Shown: positions 31,033 through 41,341 of the stretch, one piece after another
How positions within the stretch are numbered: position 1 is the first letter of the stretch
How the letters are laid out: each line of letters starts with the position of its first letter
Source: Asparagopsis taxiformis
Taxonomy: Eukaryota > Rhodophyta > Florideophyceae > Bonnemaisoniales > Bonnemaisoniaceae
Assembly (NCBI GenBank): GCA_030407315.1
Contig: JALQPE010002334.1
Location: 1 to 64,000 of the forward strand
Length of the DNA stretch: 64,000 nucleotides
Direction of reading: 5' to 3'
Translations under genes and position numbers: made by a program
Notes under the pieces: model-generated
The model's database searches: none
The model's input: only the letters and a program-made list of their open reading frames with translations
What the model was told of the DNA's origin: nothing

Positions 31033-34000
31033 TCATGCAGCCCTCGGTGGAAATCCGTCTCGCCTACATAGTGCATATATCTCTCCACCCTCCAGCAGTC
31101 CGGGTCCGTGCCTTACCTCCCTCATGTTCTCATCATATTCGCATACACTCCCATTGCAATAGTGCATACCAAACACCTCAGTGACTCCCTCACTCATCTC
31201 CACAATTACTGTTCGTCGCCTCTCTTCGACCTTGAACACTCCTTCATCAGTTTTTTGCAAACCCAGGCAAACTCCATAAGCTGTACCTTGCTCATCTCTC
31301 GCACTCTCGTTCCTCAGGATAAAGAACGCTAGAACAATAAAAAACCGCGGTTCATAATTAATTCTTCCCCGCATTATCTCTGATGTGAGACGAGACGCCG
31401 GGTACAGAATCGCTTGTGAAGTTGCACCATCCTCACATTTCATCTGTTCAGGGCAAACAGCATGGATGATAGCTCCTGATTCTAGAGAGCCAGACCTCTG
31501 CACTGTTTTCCTTCCCCACTCTGTCGTAGTGCTTCTAGAAACTCTTCTCACCCATTCGGCATACTTTCCACACCCGCTTGTTCCGCTTCCGTACCTTTCG
31601 GTAAAGAACCGTTTGAAAACACCTACAGCACCCTCTGCCATATCACATTTTCCATTCATGTACTCCTTGACCTCGTCAATAGATATACCTCCATGCCCTC
31701 TCCACGTCACAATTTCACCATCCGCCGACAATATCTTTCCTCGACGCTGGGAGAGAAGCTGGAGAACCGGTTCCTGGAAGCAGTTTTTCACTACCTCGTC
31801 TTCCACATCTATTTCTCTCCCTAGCTCCTGTGAAAGAACGTTGACCATTTGAGAGCATTCGGACGAGGACCAATGTTGTGGCTCCATGCCGATTTCGCGC
31901 AAAACAATGGCCACTCTCGTCTGCCAGTCATCCGCAAGAACTAATTCCAGCGCTGAAAGCTGTTCGCTTTGGTGATTGGACATTCTCACACCTTTCTTCA
32001 GCGGCTGATGCATCCGTTCGAATATAAGCTCCTGCACGTGCTTCACAGAGCCGTAGGCAGGAAGCGTATGAACACAAAACTCGACAAGACGATGAACATT
32101 AGGCTTGTCCAAATGTGCTCCTGCTCCCTTCACTTTCCGACAATACTCATTCAACGTCTCCACGTAGTCTACAGTTCTTCCCAGAATGTATTCATTCCTG
32201 CCACCTTCTCCGTCAGCCGTCTCTACTTCATGGGGACCGTCTTTCCACCATACGGGCATGAAACTAATACACGAAACCAGCTTCTGAAACATCACTACTA
32301 GTTTGACGGCCCCATCAAATTTTTCACGATGACCTTCCCCTTTCCCATCCATCATTCGAGCTGCGTTTTCGAATGCCATAGGTGCTATCAGAAGCACACT
32401 GAATATGTCACTCATGTTCATGGAAAGCAGATTGTTGGTTCCAAATAAACGGTTCTGCCTTCCCATCCTGAACTTCTTCAGAGCGCCCAGAATTTGCAAT
32501 TCAGCTACCTCTCGAATTCGTGGGCTGGCAGCTGAAATACAAGCGTTCAGTACATCTTGTGCCAGTCCAGACAATAGATGGTCAGGTGCTATCACTGCGG
32601 AACGGTACGGGTCAAAAATTGCTGGGACAACTGAAACTCCGTTTTCCGTCTTCGGTACTTCTTCCTGCACTGCTTCCAAGGAAGTGCTCAGGACATGAAA
32701 TGGTAAATCTTCCCCTTCTTCTGCAGCCAGTCCGAGAGTGCGAAGCTGGGTTTCTGTGGCATCCTTACGTGTCGATGCATTCCGATACTTGCTCCTGGCA
32801 TGCGTCGATGTTTGCCCGTTCACTACCGAAGTGTATGCATTCTTCGTGCCACCAGTACTGCTCAGGTCATATTTGCGGAAACTGCAGATGTGGCACGGAG
32901 AGTTTGATGTGTGTCCAAGAACATCCAGGGTATGTGAAACTGCAGGATAGTCTCCAATGCTCCCCACTGGGTCTAGAAATACCACAATATCTTCTCCCTC
33001 TGCATTTTTCGTTGGGAAACCCTCTGTGCTTCCTCGCACTATATCTTGAACGATATATCGCAATACACAATTTGTGGACACTCCCGGAGGTGGCAAACCA
33101 ATCACTCGAACCGCTTGGTAGCTTCCCCTTTTCCGAGGCGGTAGATTGAGAGGTAACATATAGCATCCACCAAAACTTCCCTTCCTGCTTGTGAATGGTT
33201 CAAAGTCATCCGTGTAAAGGAGAAATCGGTAAACAAAGTAGTTTCGACCATCCTCCAGCTTTCCCCAACATGGTGCATCTTCTCGCGGAGACGCTGGGTG
33301 CCATTGCGACCTGTGGTCTCCGAAACCATCCGAGAACACCCCTGAAACACGAATTTCTTCATAGTTGGGGCTTCCTAGTCTATCGGGCGGGTTTCTGGCT
33401 TCAGCAAAGCTCGCGCCCGGTGAAAAGCAAAGTAACATGGTGGATGCTTCTCCGACCTGCTCTTTCAAATACCTGTTCACCAATACGACGTGTGGAACAA
33501 TATCACCCTCTTCCATTCCAATTGGTAATAGAACGGTTATCACGTCCCCAGCTCGTGTTCCTTTTCCCTTGGCTCCTGCTCCGATTACACATTGCGATAT
33601 CGCTCGCAGAGCATGCTGCCTCTCCCATTCCAATAGATGTGACATTCGCGGCTGCAGATATTTTTCGACATGCACATCATGCTCACCGTCGTGTCGAGCC
33701 TCATAGGTAACTATGGTCCTAGCATGAAGTTCCCACAACGACGTAACCGCCACTCTTCTCCTCTTCGGTTTCCCACCATCTCTGTCATTCTTCCTGAACC
33801 CTTTTGCTCTTTCGATGACGGCAACCTGACGAGCTCCTGGATGACATCGGATTCGAATTGCTGTTCCATCAGGTACATAAATGTGCTTCAAACCCTTTTT
33901 CCCATCGCTGTCAATGGGAACAACTGCTGTGCGAACGAATGGGTCGCTCAAAACACCCCTCCTGCACTTTGCAATGAACGAATCTTCAATGCTGCACTCT

Positions 34001-34836
34001 GCGGTTGATTTTTCTCCTTCCGAGCTTCGATTGTTCGCATCACTGCGGAATGCTTTAAAGATTGGTCGAGTCTGGACATCTTTCAGAGCCCATGTGCTTG
34101 GGAGTACAATACGAACTTTCGCCATTCCTCCACAATTGTCTCTGTCATCTGTTGTTCCACGGGTTCCTACTGCACCTCGATGCTGTGCAGCTCTTGCTCC
34201 GCTCTTTCGAAGGTCTATCGGAAACTCGATGTCACAGCTCTTTGCATAGCAGTGTTTCCTCAAGAATGGTAGTATCTTCTGTCGCATCACAGAGTCCGAC
34301 GGGACGTGCTCACTTGGATCTCTGCGGAAATTCATTCCGAACAGGGTACCTTCATAGTGGGCTCTTGTCATTCTTTGAGTTCCACTCAGCTGAAGAGCCC
34401 CATACATCGCAGGCCATTGTAGTAATGCCTTGAAATCACCACATGCTTCATCCCCAGCATTTCGGTCTATCGGGCCTCCAGTTGAAATGGAATCAGAACC
34501 TCGTCCGGTTGCTTCTTCCGATTCCATTAGCGTGCTCGATGCTACGTAGATGTCACTTCCAGCTTCATCGTTGTTGCTGTACACATCAATACAACCTTCT
34601 ATTGTGTCACCCATAGGGATTGGGGACTCCAATAGGTCATCTGTGGTACACTCACGTCGTAGCTCATTACCTCTCGGGATTTCTTTGTTCATGCAGGCTG
34701 CATCACTGCTGCGGATTTCTCCCTGCAGTTTCCCAGGAAGCTGTTTACTGGGACTGGCCACATTGAGTGAATCGAATCTCGCCTTTGTCCTACGACTTGT
34801 GGTTTTCTTTCGAATAGGAGTCCGTCTCGGAGCCAT
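31033..34836 (-). CDS. TNP2/CACTA-like transposase 1
   Basis: A 1267-aa ATG-started frame with a basic, Thr/Arg-rich N-terminus (RKKTTSRRTKARF). The core contains YRFLLYTDDFEPF (Asp 543-544), GSFGGCYMLPL, and FLDPVGSIGDYPAVS (Asp 622 and 629), then a GHTSNSPCHIC Cys motif (Cys 648 and 651). This order parallels the DYPA...SPCxxC region of TNP2-type transposases of En/Spm (CACTA) elements. FERMHQPLKKGVRMSNH further on is shared with the second copy at 54348 and could supply a catalytic Glu. CACTACGGTGTTG ends at 11075 and 37515 match the predicted superfamily. Assignment to TNP2 is by motif memory, and an RNase-H-like DDE fold is assumed. Confidence 0.75.
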   Translation of the reverse strand: MAPRRTPIRKKTTSRRTKARFDSLNVASPSKQLPGKLQGEIRSSDAACMNKEIPRGNELRRECTTDDLLESPIPMGDTIEGCIDVYSNNDEAGSDIYVASSTLMESEEATGRGSDSISTGGPIDRNAGDEACGDFKALLQWPAMYGALQLSGTQRMTRAHYEGTLFGMNFRRDPSEHVPSDSVMRQKILPFLRKHCYAKSCDIEFPIDLRKSGARAAQHRGAVGTRGTTDDRDNCGGMAKVRIVLPSTWALKDVQTRPIFKAFRSDANNRSSEGEKSTAECSIEDSFIAKCRRGVLSDPFVRTAVVPIDSDGKKGLKHIYVPDGTAIRIRCHPGARQVAVIERAKGFRKNDRDGGKPKRRRVAVTSLWELHARTIVTYEARHDGEHDVHVEKYLQPRMSHLLEWERQHALRAISQCVIGAGAKGKGTRAGDVITVLLPIGMEEGDIVPHVVLVNRYLKEQVGEASTMLLCFSPGASFAEARNPPDRLGSPNYEEIRVSGVFSDGFGDHRSQWHPASPREDAPCWGKLEDGRNYFVYRFLLYTDDFEPFTSRKGSFGGCYMLPLNLPPRKRGSYQAVRVIGLPPPGVSTNCVLRYIVQDIVRGSTEGFPTKNAEGEDIVVFLDPVGSIGDYPAVSHTLDVLGHTSNSPCHICSFRKYDLSSTGGTKNAYTSVVNGQTSTHARSKYRNASTRKDATETQLRTLGLAAEEGEDLPFHVLSTSLEAVQEEVPKTENGVSVVPAIFDPYRSAVIAPDHLLSGLAQDVLNACISAASPRIREVAELQILGALKKFRMGRQNRLFGTNNLLSMNMSDIFSVLLIAPMAFENAARMMDGKGEGHREKFDGAVKLVVMFQKLVSCISFMPVWWKDGPHEVETADGEGGRNEYILGRTVDYVETLNEYCRKVKGAGAHLDKPNVHRLVEFCVHTLPAYGSVKHVQELIFERMHQPLKKGVRMSNHQSEQLSALELVLADDWQTRVAIVLREIGMEPQHWSSSECSQMVNVLSQELGREIDVEDEVVKNCFQEPVLQLLSQRRGKILSADGEIVTWRGHGGISIDEVKEYMNGKCDMAEGAVGVFKRFFTERYGSGTSGCGKYAEWVRRVSRSTTTEWGRKTVQRSGSLESGAIIHAVCPEQMKCEDGATSQAILYPASRLTSEIMRGRINYEPRFFIVLAFFILRNESARDEQGTAYGVCLGLQKTDEGVFKVEERRRTVIVEMSEGVTEVFGMHYCNGSVCEYDENMREVRHGPGLLEGGEIYALCRRDGFPPRAA

Positions 34837-35797
34837 CTTGATGTTTTTGTTCTTTTCTTCTTCGCTCAGTTTTGTTGCATAGAATACAACTCTAAACTTC
34901 TATGACATGACTACTATCTCAATACAGTACTACTACTTTTAACCGTTACGAAACCTTTCCAGGCTTTCATTCGATCCAATGAACTGGTTCACCACAATGC
35001 TTTGCCCTATGCTCATTGCTTTATGCACATTGATTGCTATTTCATCCGGACTCAACATCGTTTTGCTATCTTGTATCGCATCCCCTAACCACAAACCCAG
35101 CCAAGATGTATCCATTTCCGGAAAACGGCCGTTTATTTCGCAGTGATGCTCTAGGCACTAATACTGAATCTGATTTTCTCATACACGTACTTCCTACTCG
35201 TATACTCTACCATTTTCGGCCCTATTTACAAGTTGAAAGCACAATCTCTCGTTGAATCGTACTCGGTGTGATATCTTAAATTAGCATAAATTTATATATT
35301 GCAATGCAGATTCACTGCTCGCTTGCAACATGAAAATTATAAAATTTCTCCCACACTGCTGTTTCCTAGCCGCCCACATCCACGTGGCCCGCTTTGACTG
35401 CCTGCCAAGTGTGCTCAGAGCATGCAATGACGTCATCGATATATACCGTCCAAATCATCACTGGAAGCGCGGACTCCTCGTCCAGGAAAGTGCGCCATTT
35501 TTCCTACTCCTCGCCTCCCCCTTTCCAGTAGGCCCGATATGCTAGTGTTTTTCCTATATTTCTGTAGTGATGACGTCATTATAGACTAGAGAAGGCGGTA
35601 GAAGATACAATAATTTTGCGCCTGTTCTGCCAGGTCATGTGCTTCAAAGCGTAATTCGCACCCTAGGTATCGTTTTTCTGGGCCTCCCATCGCACCGCTC
35701 CGTTTCAAATTCATCCCTCTATTGTTAGAGTACACGTCATTTCCGCCCGCAGAGTGCTACTTAAACAACAGATTCTGGAGATCCCTGTTTCCATCTT
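34837..35797. promoter_or_regulatory. upstream region of transposase 1
   Basis: About 960 non-coding bases with only short frames. The transposase promoter is expected near 34.9 kb. Nothing else recognised. Confidence 0.4.
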
Positions 35798-35935
35798 CAT
35801 ATCCGTCGGAAGCAAAGCAACAACCCTGGCCGTGGAAGCCGTATAGATCATCTAAACTGCTTCCAAAGCGTAAGTTTTAGATCATCAATACGGCTCCCAA
35901 GGCCAAAGTTGTTGCTTTGTCTCCGACGGATATGA
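35798..35935. repeat. long imperfect hairpin upstream of transposase 1
   Basis: Arms TCATATCCGTCGGA (35798) and TCCGACGGATATGA (35935 end) extend inward over GCAAAGCAACAA, GGCC and GGAGCCGTAT-like sequence to a loop near 35865, about 60 bp per arm with scattered mismatches. It lies roughly 1 kb upstream of the transposase start. A similarly placed hairpin exists upstream of transposase 2. Confidence 0.75.
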
Positions 35936-36649
35936 ACCATGATGGTACGTTTCCACAACTCACGCCACTAACCCAGTTTTCTATTCGTTTTCTCTTTCTC
36001 AGGTTTCCAGTCGGTGAGTGTTCCAATTCTACTTTCATTTATCTTTCTCTCTTACCACTTCTCCACTAATTTTCTTTTCTGCCTGTGAGTACATATCTCA
36101 ATTTGGGATGCAATGGTATTTGTTAAGGTACGTTAGTCTCCTAATCACCATCAATTTCCCTCTCCAATTCAACGTCACTAACTTGTTTCCTTTCTCTACA
36201 TCATTTTTTCTTCTTCTCTTCATTTCCTAGCTTATTCATGCAGCTCAATCAGTTGATAGATTTCTAGACTTTTCTAGTAGTTTTAGTTTTACTCGTCGGA
36301 ATAGTGTTAGTTGTAGTAGCATTTTTAACATAGGGATTGTTTATTCTCAATGTAGCCTGCGCAAATAAACAAATCCAGAGTGAAGCTTCCCATATCGCAC
36401 CCTCTTAGATTGCTACCTATCCTACCGCGTATACCTCTCGCTAGCTCATAGTCACTACGAAATAAAAATTCCTAGCCGTACTATTCTGTCCATTCCCATA
36501 TGAATACCGTCCATGCCCCATCCTCATAGCGCTAGAACTGCCTTCCTCTACCCCAGAAAGATGCCCACGACAGCGTGACGCTCCATCTCATCCACCACTC
36601 CCAGACACCGAATTTTACTATATCAGGACACTACTTTTACTGTCTCCAG
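35936..36649. other. AT/pyrimidine-rich interval
   Basis: Contains pyrimidine-rich runs (TTTCTCTTTCTC) and ATGATGGTACGT just after the hairpin. No gene supported. Confidence 0.4.
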
Positions 36650-37160
36650 GTGCTGCCCAGGGCAGCACGAAATACTGTCTCCAGGTGCTGCCCAGGGCAG
36701 CACGAAATACTGTCTCCAGGTGCTGCCCAGGGCAGCACGAAATACTGTCTCCAGGTGCTGCCCAGGGCAGCACGAAATACTGTCTACAGGTGCTGCCCAG
36801 GGCAGCACAAAGTACTGTCTACAGGTGCTGCCCAGGGCAGCACGAAATACTGTCTACAGGTGCTGCCCAGGGCAGCACAAAGTACTGTCTACAGGTGCTG
36901 CCCAGGGCAGCACAAAGTACTGTCTACAGGTGCTGCCCAGGGCAGCACAAAGTACTGTCTACAGGTACTGCCCAGGGCAGCACAAAGTACTGTCTACAGG
37001 TACTGCCCAGGACAGTGAAAATCACTGTCTCCAGGTACTGCCCAGGACAGTGAAAATCACTGTCTCCAGGTACTGCCCAGGACAGTGAAAATCACTGTCT
37101 CCAGGTACTGCCCAGGACAGTGAAAATCACTGTCTCCAGGTACTGCCCAGGACAGTGCAC
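36650..37160. repeat. 35-bp tandem repeat array, subterminal to the CACTA right end
   Basis: About 14 units of a 35-bp repeat. The core is an odd-length palindrome, GTGCTGCCCAGGGCAGCAC, followed by AAATACTGTCTCCAG-type spacer. The last five units change to GGTACTGCCCAGGACAGTG. The palindromic core and position about 0.4-0.9 kb inside the end fit the subterminal repeats that transposase or accessory proteins bind in CACTA elements. Confidence 0.85.
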
Positions 37161-37515
37161 CGTGTTGGTTCCATCTATTGTCCCAGGCAGCGTATTTCAC
37201 TATCCGGCCATGTTGCCTTGGCCAATACAAAACACTATCCGCCAACACTGCCCAGTACAGTAAATTACATCATATCCAACTATTGAATAAATCATTAATT
37301 TTTACTGTCTCCATTCACTGCCTCAGACAGTACTGTGAGACAGTGTTTTTTACTGTCTGCAGACAGTGTTCCGTACTGTCTGCCAGACAGTGCAAATCAC
37401 TGTCTCCAAGTGTGGCATTAATTTTCATTTGCCGCATAGTGATTTTTACTGTCTCAGACAGTAAAAATCACTGTCTCGCAGTACTGTCTGAGGCCCCCTT
37501 TTCAACACCGTAGTG
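37161..37515. repeat. CACTA-type right end with subterminal ACAGT repeats
   Basis: Repeated TTTACTGTCT/AGACAGTAAA palindromes lead up to CAACACCGTAGTG, which ends at 37515. This is the exact inverse of the CACTACGGTGTTG at 11075 and 59671. So 37515 is the right edge of an element lying to its left. The base after it is T of TTC, while CAT precedes 11075, so no shared target-site duplication is evident between the two. Confidence 0.8.
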
Positions 37516-37752
37516 TTCCCTAATATGACGAGAGAATAGGGGGGGTCTGTGCAAATCCAAGGGAGACAGCCTGTGGTCAGCTTTGGGACAGTCTGACAAC
37601 TGAACCTCGGCGGTGACAGAGTTATCGTGACCAGGGCTGCGAGAAGGGGCGCGAGAGCGAGAAGGGGCGCGAGAGTGAGCGGAGGCCCGACCGCGAGTCG
37701 AAGCGCGAGCAGGGGCGGGGGCAGAGGGTTTGGAGCGAGTGCGAGGAGCCAT
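37516..37752 (-). pseudogene. 5' part of an Arg/Ser/Pro-rich protein cut by the CACTA end
   Basis: An ATG at 37752 opens a minus-strand frame encoding MAPRTRSKPSAPAPARAS followed by RAPSRS repeats. After 79 codons it runs straight into the transposon end, whose CACTACGG would read as HYG. The coding sequence was therefore probably interrupted by the insertion, or it is chance. It is not a known family; SR-like low-complexity composition. Confidence 0.4.
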
Positions 37753-38190
37753 TGAAGGATGAGGGAAAGCAGGAATGAAGAGAAGCTTGATTGAGTGTAC
37801 GACCCCGATAACGACGATACAGAGACGATTAAGATAGATTTATTTCGCTACTGCAGTCTGATAAAGGATCAAACGTTAACAATCCGTTTCAACTCTGATT
37901 TCAATTTCTTGTTTATTTCTAGACCACTTGACTCAGATCAAGAGTAATACTCGAAATTCAGTTAATTTCTGCGGCCAAATACAATCGCTATACGACGAGT
38001 TCATACTCAAAGTGGCTAAACAGGTACGAGTTGGTCATGGTGATTACCCCAAAACCACTCAAGTAATAACTACATAATGCTGAAGTCACATACTTCCCAG
38101 CATTTTGCACCAACTCGTGGAGCTGATGCGTACATACCAAATGCGTCTGTATTCAACATGAACCACGAATAAGTGGGCTTCGGCCAATGA
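37753..38190. other. intergenic, nothing recognised
   Basis: About 440 bases without supported gene. It precedes the repeat array of locus III. Confidence 0.4.
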
Positions 38191-38720
38191 GTGCACTGCA
38201 CCTGGCTTGAGAAACTAGGAATAATACCCGGTTTTATTTTGGCCTCCCAAAAGCCAGGTGCACCAACGCCATTGGCCGGTGGTAGTTTGGACAACCTCGG
38301 CCAATGGGGTTGGTGCACTTGGTCTATACCGACCCAAAATAATACCCGGTATTATTTTGGCCTCCCAAAAGCCAGGTGCACCAACGCCATTGGCCGAAGG
38401 TATCCGGCTACCACCGGCCAATGGGGTTGGTGCACTTGGTCTATACCGACCCAAAATAATACCCGGTATTATTTTGGCCTCCCAAAAGCCAGGTGCACCA
38501 ACGCCATTGGCCGGTGGTAGTTTGGACAACCTCGGCCAATGGGGTTGGTGCACTTGGTCTATACCGACCCAAAATAATACCCGGTATTATTTTGGCCTCC
38601 CAAAAGCCAGGTGCACCAACGCCATTGGTTGAAGTTATCCGGAGTACCCCCAGGCAATGGGGTTGGTGCACTTGGTCTACACCCACCCAACTTTATACCC
38701 GGCCAGACTCCTGTTCTCAG
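38191..38720. repeat. palindromic repeat array B1 (period about 117 bp)
   Basis: Four to five units, each with a central AATAATACCCGGTATTATTTT palindrome, flanked by GGTTGGTGCACTTGG / CCAGGTGCACCAACG (inverted with respect to each other) and CCATTGGCCGG. It borders the 3' side of dioxygenase locus III. It is a different sequence from arrays A1-A5 but the same kind of structure: nested palindromes. Confidence 0.85.
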
Positions 38721-39013
38721 GAACTGAAAATTTTACCGGGGATAGTGAACGATGTAATATAATACCAGGTTTTACTATCTGCTATCGTTTCTTGCATCTA
38801 CTGAAGAGGTTTAGAATTTGCAGCTCCTGTAGGTAGAGCTTTCTGTGGAGAATAGCTTTCTGCATGTGGTGTTTGTTACATTTGTGAAGTTGATCTGATT
38901 ATATAAAGAATCCATGCAGTATCTCTTTTATCATGTTCTATTGGAATTGTGTTTATTACTCTACGGATTCATACCCAACTAAGGCTTCAACACGGCTGGA
39001 CAGATGCCCTTCA
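38721..39013. other. 3' flank of locus III
   Basis: Non-coding, about 290 bases. Confidence 0.4.
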
Positions 39014-41215
39014 TCACTTCAATTTCGAATTGCCCTCCCAATGTCCAACGACATATTCTCCTTCTTCACTTTGATGCTGCTCAGTTTTGAGGAATATGTG
39101 AGATCGGATCGGGAACTTGTATTGAAGACCCTTATTGCTCTCAAATCCTTCCTCGTGGTGATAAACATCCCCTCGGCAGACAAGAACAGAATATGGTGGT
39201 ACTTCACACCTCTTCATTGGAACTCTGTATAACTCTCTGTTGGGATGGGATAAACAGACATGACTGTAGGGTGAAAGCACGAGGCCGAATCCATCTGCGC
39301 CGCTTGACATCATGAAGTAGGATGGCGGAGAAGGGGGACTGTTAACTTCATCGATTCCCACTTCATAGTCTGTATGTCCAGCACGAGGTTTAGTCCGCTC
39401 TCCAGTCAGCACTAAAGTAGTTCCAGTGCTGGGGAAGGCCATCGGGTCCTTCCCACTAGTCCTCAATTCCAAACCTTCCGCACAAATACCTAGACCGAGC
39501 TCAACAATCATCTTCTTCCGATAGAGATTATTATTGTTATCCTCGAGGTCATCACATAAGCTCTTCCGCTTTGTTATAAAGATTCCTCTGCCCTTCTCAC
39601 CTTCTTCATCAGAGTTTTTCCCACCCATCATAGCCATGCACCACGGTGTCCAGTCCGGATCTCTGCGGGTGTCACCGGATTCAGAGTTCTTCTTGGCATC
39701 CTCGAGACGTTCCTCAAACAACGCAGAAAAATGAAGGAGCAGTTCGTGGATCGCATCTGCAGTAGTAGAAGACTTGAATATTCCGTCCAGAATTGTAAAC
39801 CCAACCAAGTCTATTTCATTTCGTTTCTCTCGGAAATAAGCCCTCGAGAGAAACTCAGCGGAAACATTTTGTGCCGAATAGGCACTCGCTGCTGCTTCAG
39901 CGACCTCGGCTCGAAGCGTATCGACCAGTTTCCCATTCACATAGTATTTCATTCGACTGTCGGGATGAATGATAACAGGCAGTTTCGCTTCTATACCTTC
40001 CTCCACATCTTTGTCAGGGACATCATTTTGTTGCCTGTCCGAATACTGACCTCCTTGAACCGCGTGGACTGCAGCGTCTTTGCCGGATTGCAAATTTGCG
40101 TCTTCACGCATCTTTTGCTTCTTCTTCTGCCGCGGCCTGCTGGTATCCTCTCCCACCAGGTCAATAACCTCTTGAGGGGTGACATCCACCAATTTCCGTT
40201 TGGATGGTAGAATCATTGGCGGCGTCTCCGTATTCCTCGGCTTTGCCTTTAAGGGCACGAAACCACTGCTGTGCTTGGCTTTCATCAACTTCCTAGGCGT
40301 AGAACTGGTAACAGGTGTTTCCGTGTCCTCCAGCTCAGGTAAAACAGGTAGGCCGACATCCGCTGTAGATAACATAGCGTCTCCAGTGCCATCAACCTGA
40401 TTTCGTACACCTTTCATCGGGTCCTCCGTTGTCCTTCCAGAAGAATGTTCGGGACATTCTTCGCGGACATCTTTCGTTCCAGACCCATCGCTCTTCCTAG
40501 ATTCAGGACCTCCTTCACCATCTCGACCAGTTCTTGGATGACCAACTGACATATTCGCCGGCGACTTTCCACCCTGCTCTGGTCTGAGCGTGGCACTTCC
40601 GGCTGCCACTGGGCTAGGTGATTGTTGCAGGTCATTTTCATCACCGTGGTCATTTCTTCCTCGATTTGCACCAGTTGGTTCAAGCTCTCGAGTTCCTACG
40701 TTCTTCTGCAACACATCCCCAACTTCACAATCTCCAGGTTTCGAAGAATTGTTCTCGGTAGGCGCAGTAGGCACTGCGCGGTCCGTTGTAACCTGCTTTG
40801 CGCTTTCGGAATCTGCCGTTTTCCCTGTCGCCTCTTCACCAACCTGTGTTGCAGCACCGACCTCAGCGTTAACACGATCCGATATTTCCAGACTGCCCTG
40901 TGTCTGCTGTTGGGTAAGTACATTTGGACTCTGTACCACGTCCGAGCGATCAATGGCAGCATTTGAAGTATCACCATACGATGCGGATTGTTGTCGTGGT
41001 TGAGGTGCAGTATTCCCTTCCAAGGATTTTCGCCTAGTCCGCCTTTCCTGCACACCTATTTCAGGCGCGACGGAATGGTCGAGAGAGTCATCCGATAGAA
41101 TTGGGCCGTTGAAAACCACATAACGGATTTCTTTCATCATAGACCGCGTCAATGCTGCACGTATACCTCTCCCAGTTGGTGCGTCGGAAGGATAGAAATC
41201 TTTGAGGACAGTCAA
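39014..41215 (-). pseudogene. locus III, 2OG-Fe(II) dioxygenase part
   Basis: A 733-codon frame that opens at TTG. It is in the same register as the ParB-like frame ending at 41342, separated only by an in-frame TAA and 42 readable codons. It has a low-complexity polar linker, a basic RQKKKQKMRED nuclear-localisation-like motif, SRMKYYVNG, and the dioxygenase core: HTD at 614-616, DVYHHEEG with distal His 686 and PIRSHIFL with Arg 704 (TTG-based numbering). The HxD-to-His distance is 72, identical to the two paralogues. All metal and 2OG ligands are kept, so the protein would work if the stop is read through or if the base call is wrong. Confidence 0.85.
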
Positions 41216-41341
41216 AATGCGATATCGTATGGTTTTTCGTGTTCGTCCACCTGGCTCCGGTACTTCATGTAACTTCCTGAAACATGGATGAGGTGAGGAA
41301 TGCCAGGAGTTTTCTTTCCGTACAGCTTTCTCAAGTATGTC

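Noticed and set aside
31033..34836. KDZ-type (Kyakuja/Dileera/Zisupton) transposase
   Set aside because: The association with a dioxygenase recalls KDZ elements, but the DYPAVS...PCHIC motifs and the CACTA ends fit TNP2/CACTA better.
36575..37088. Overlapping repetitive frames reading CCPGQH-type peptides on both strands
   Set aside because: Produced by the 35-bp tandem repeat, whose length is not a multiple of three but has no stop in several frames.
11075..37515. Treating the block as a proven single 26.4-kb element
   Set aside because: The flanking bases show no common target-site duplication and the two ends may come from different insertions; kept as a hypothesis only.
38191..38762. 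Frames encoding repeated CTNAIGRW/APTPLAGG peptides
   Set aside because: Artefacts of repeat array B1; they run through palindromes in several frames with no independent support.
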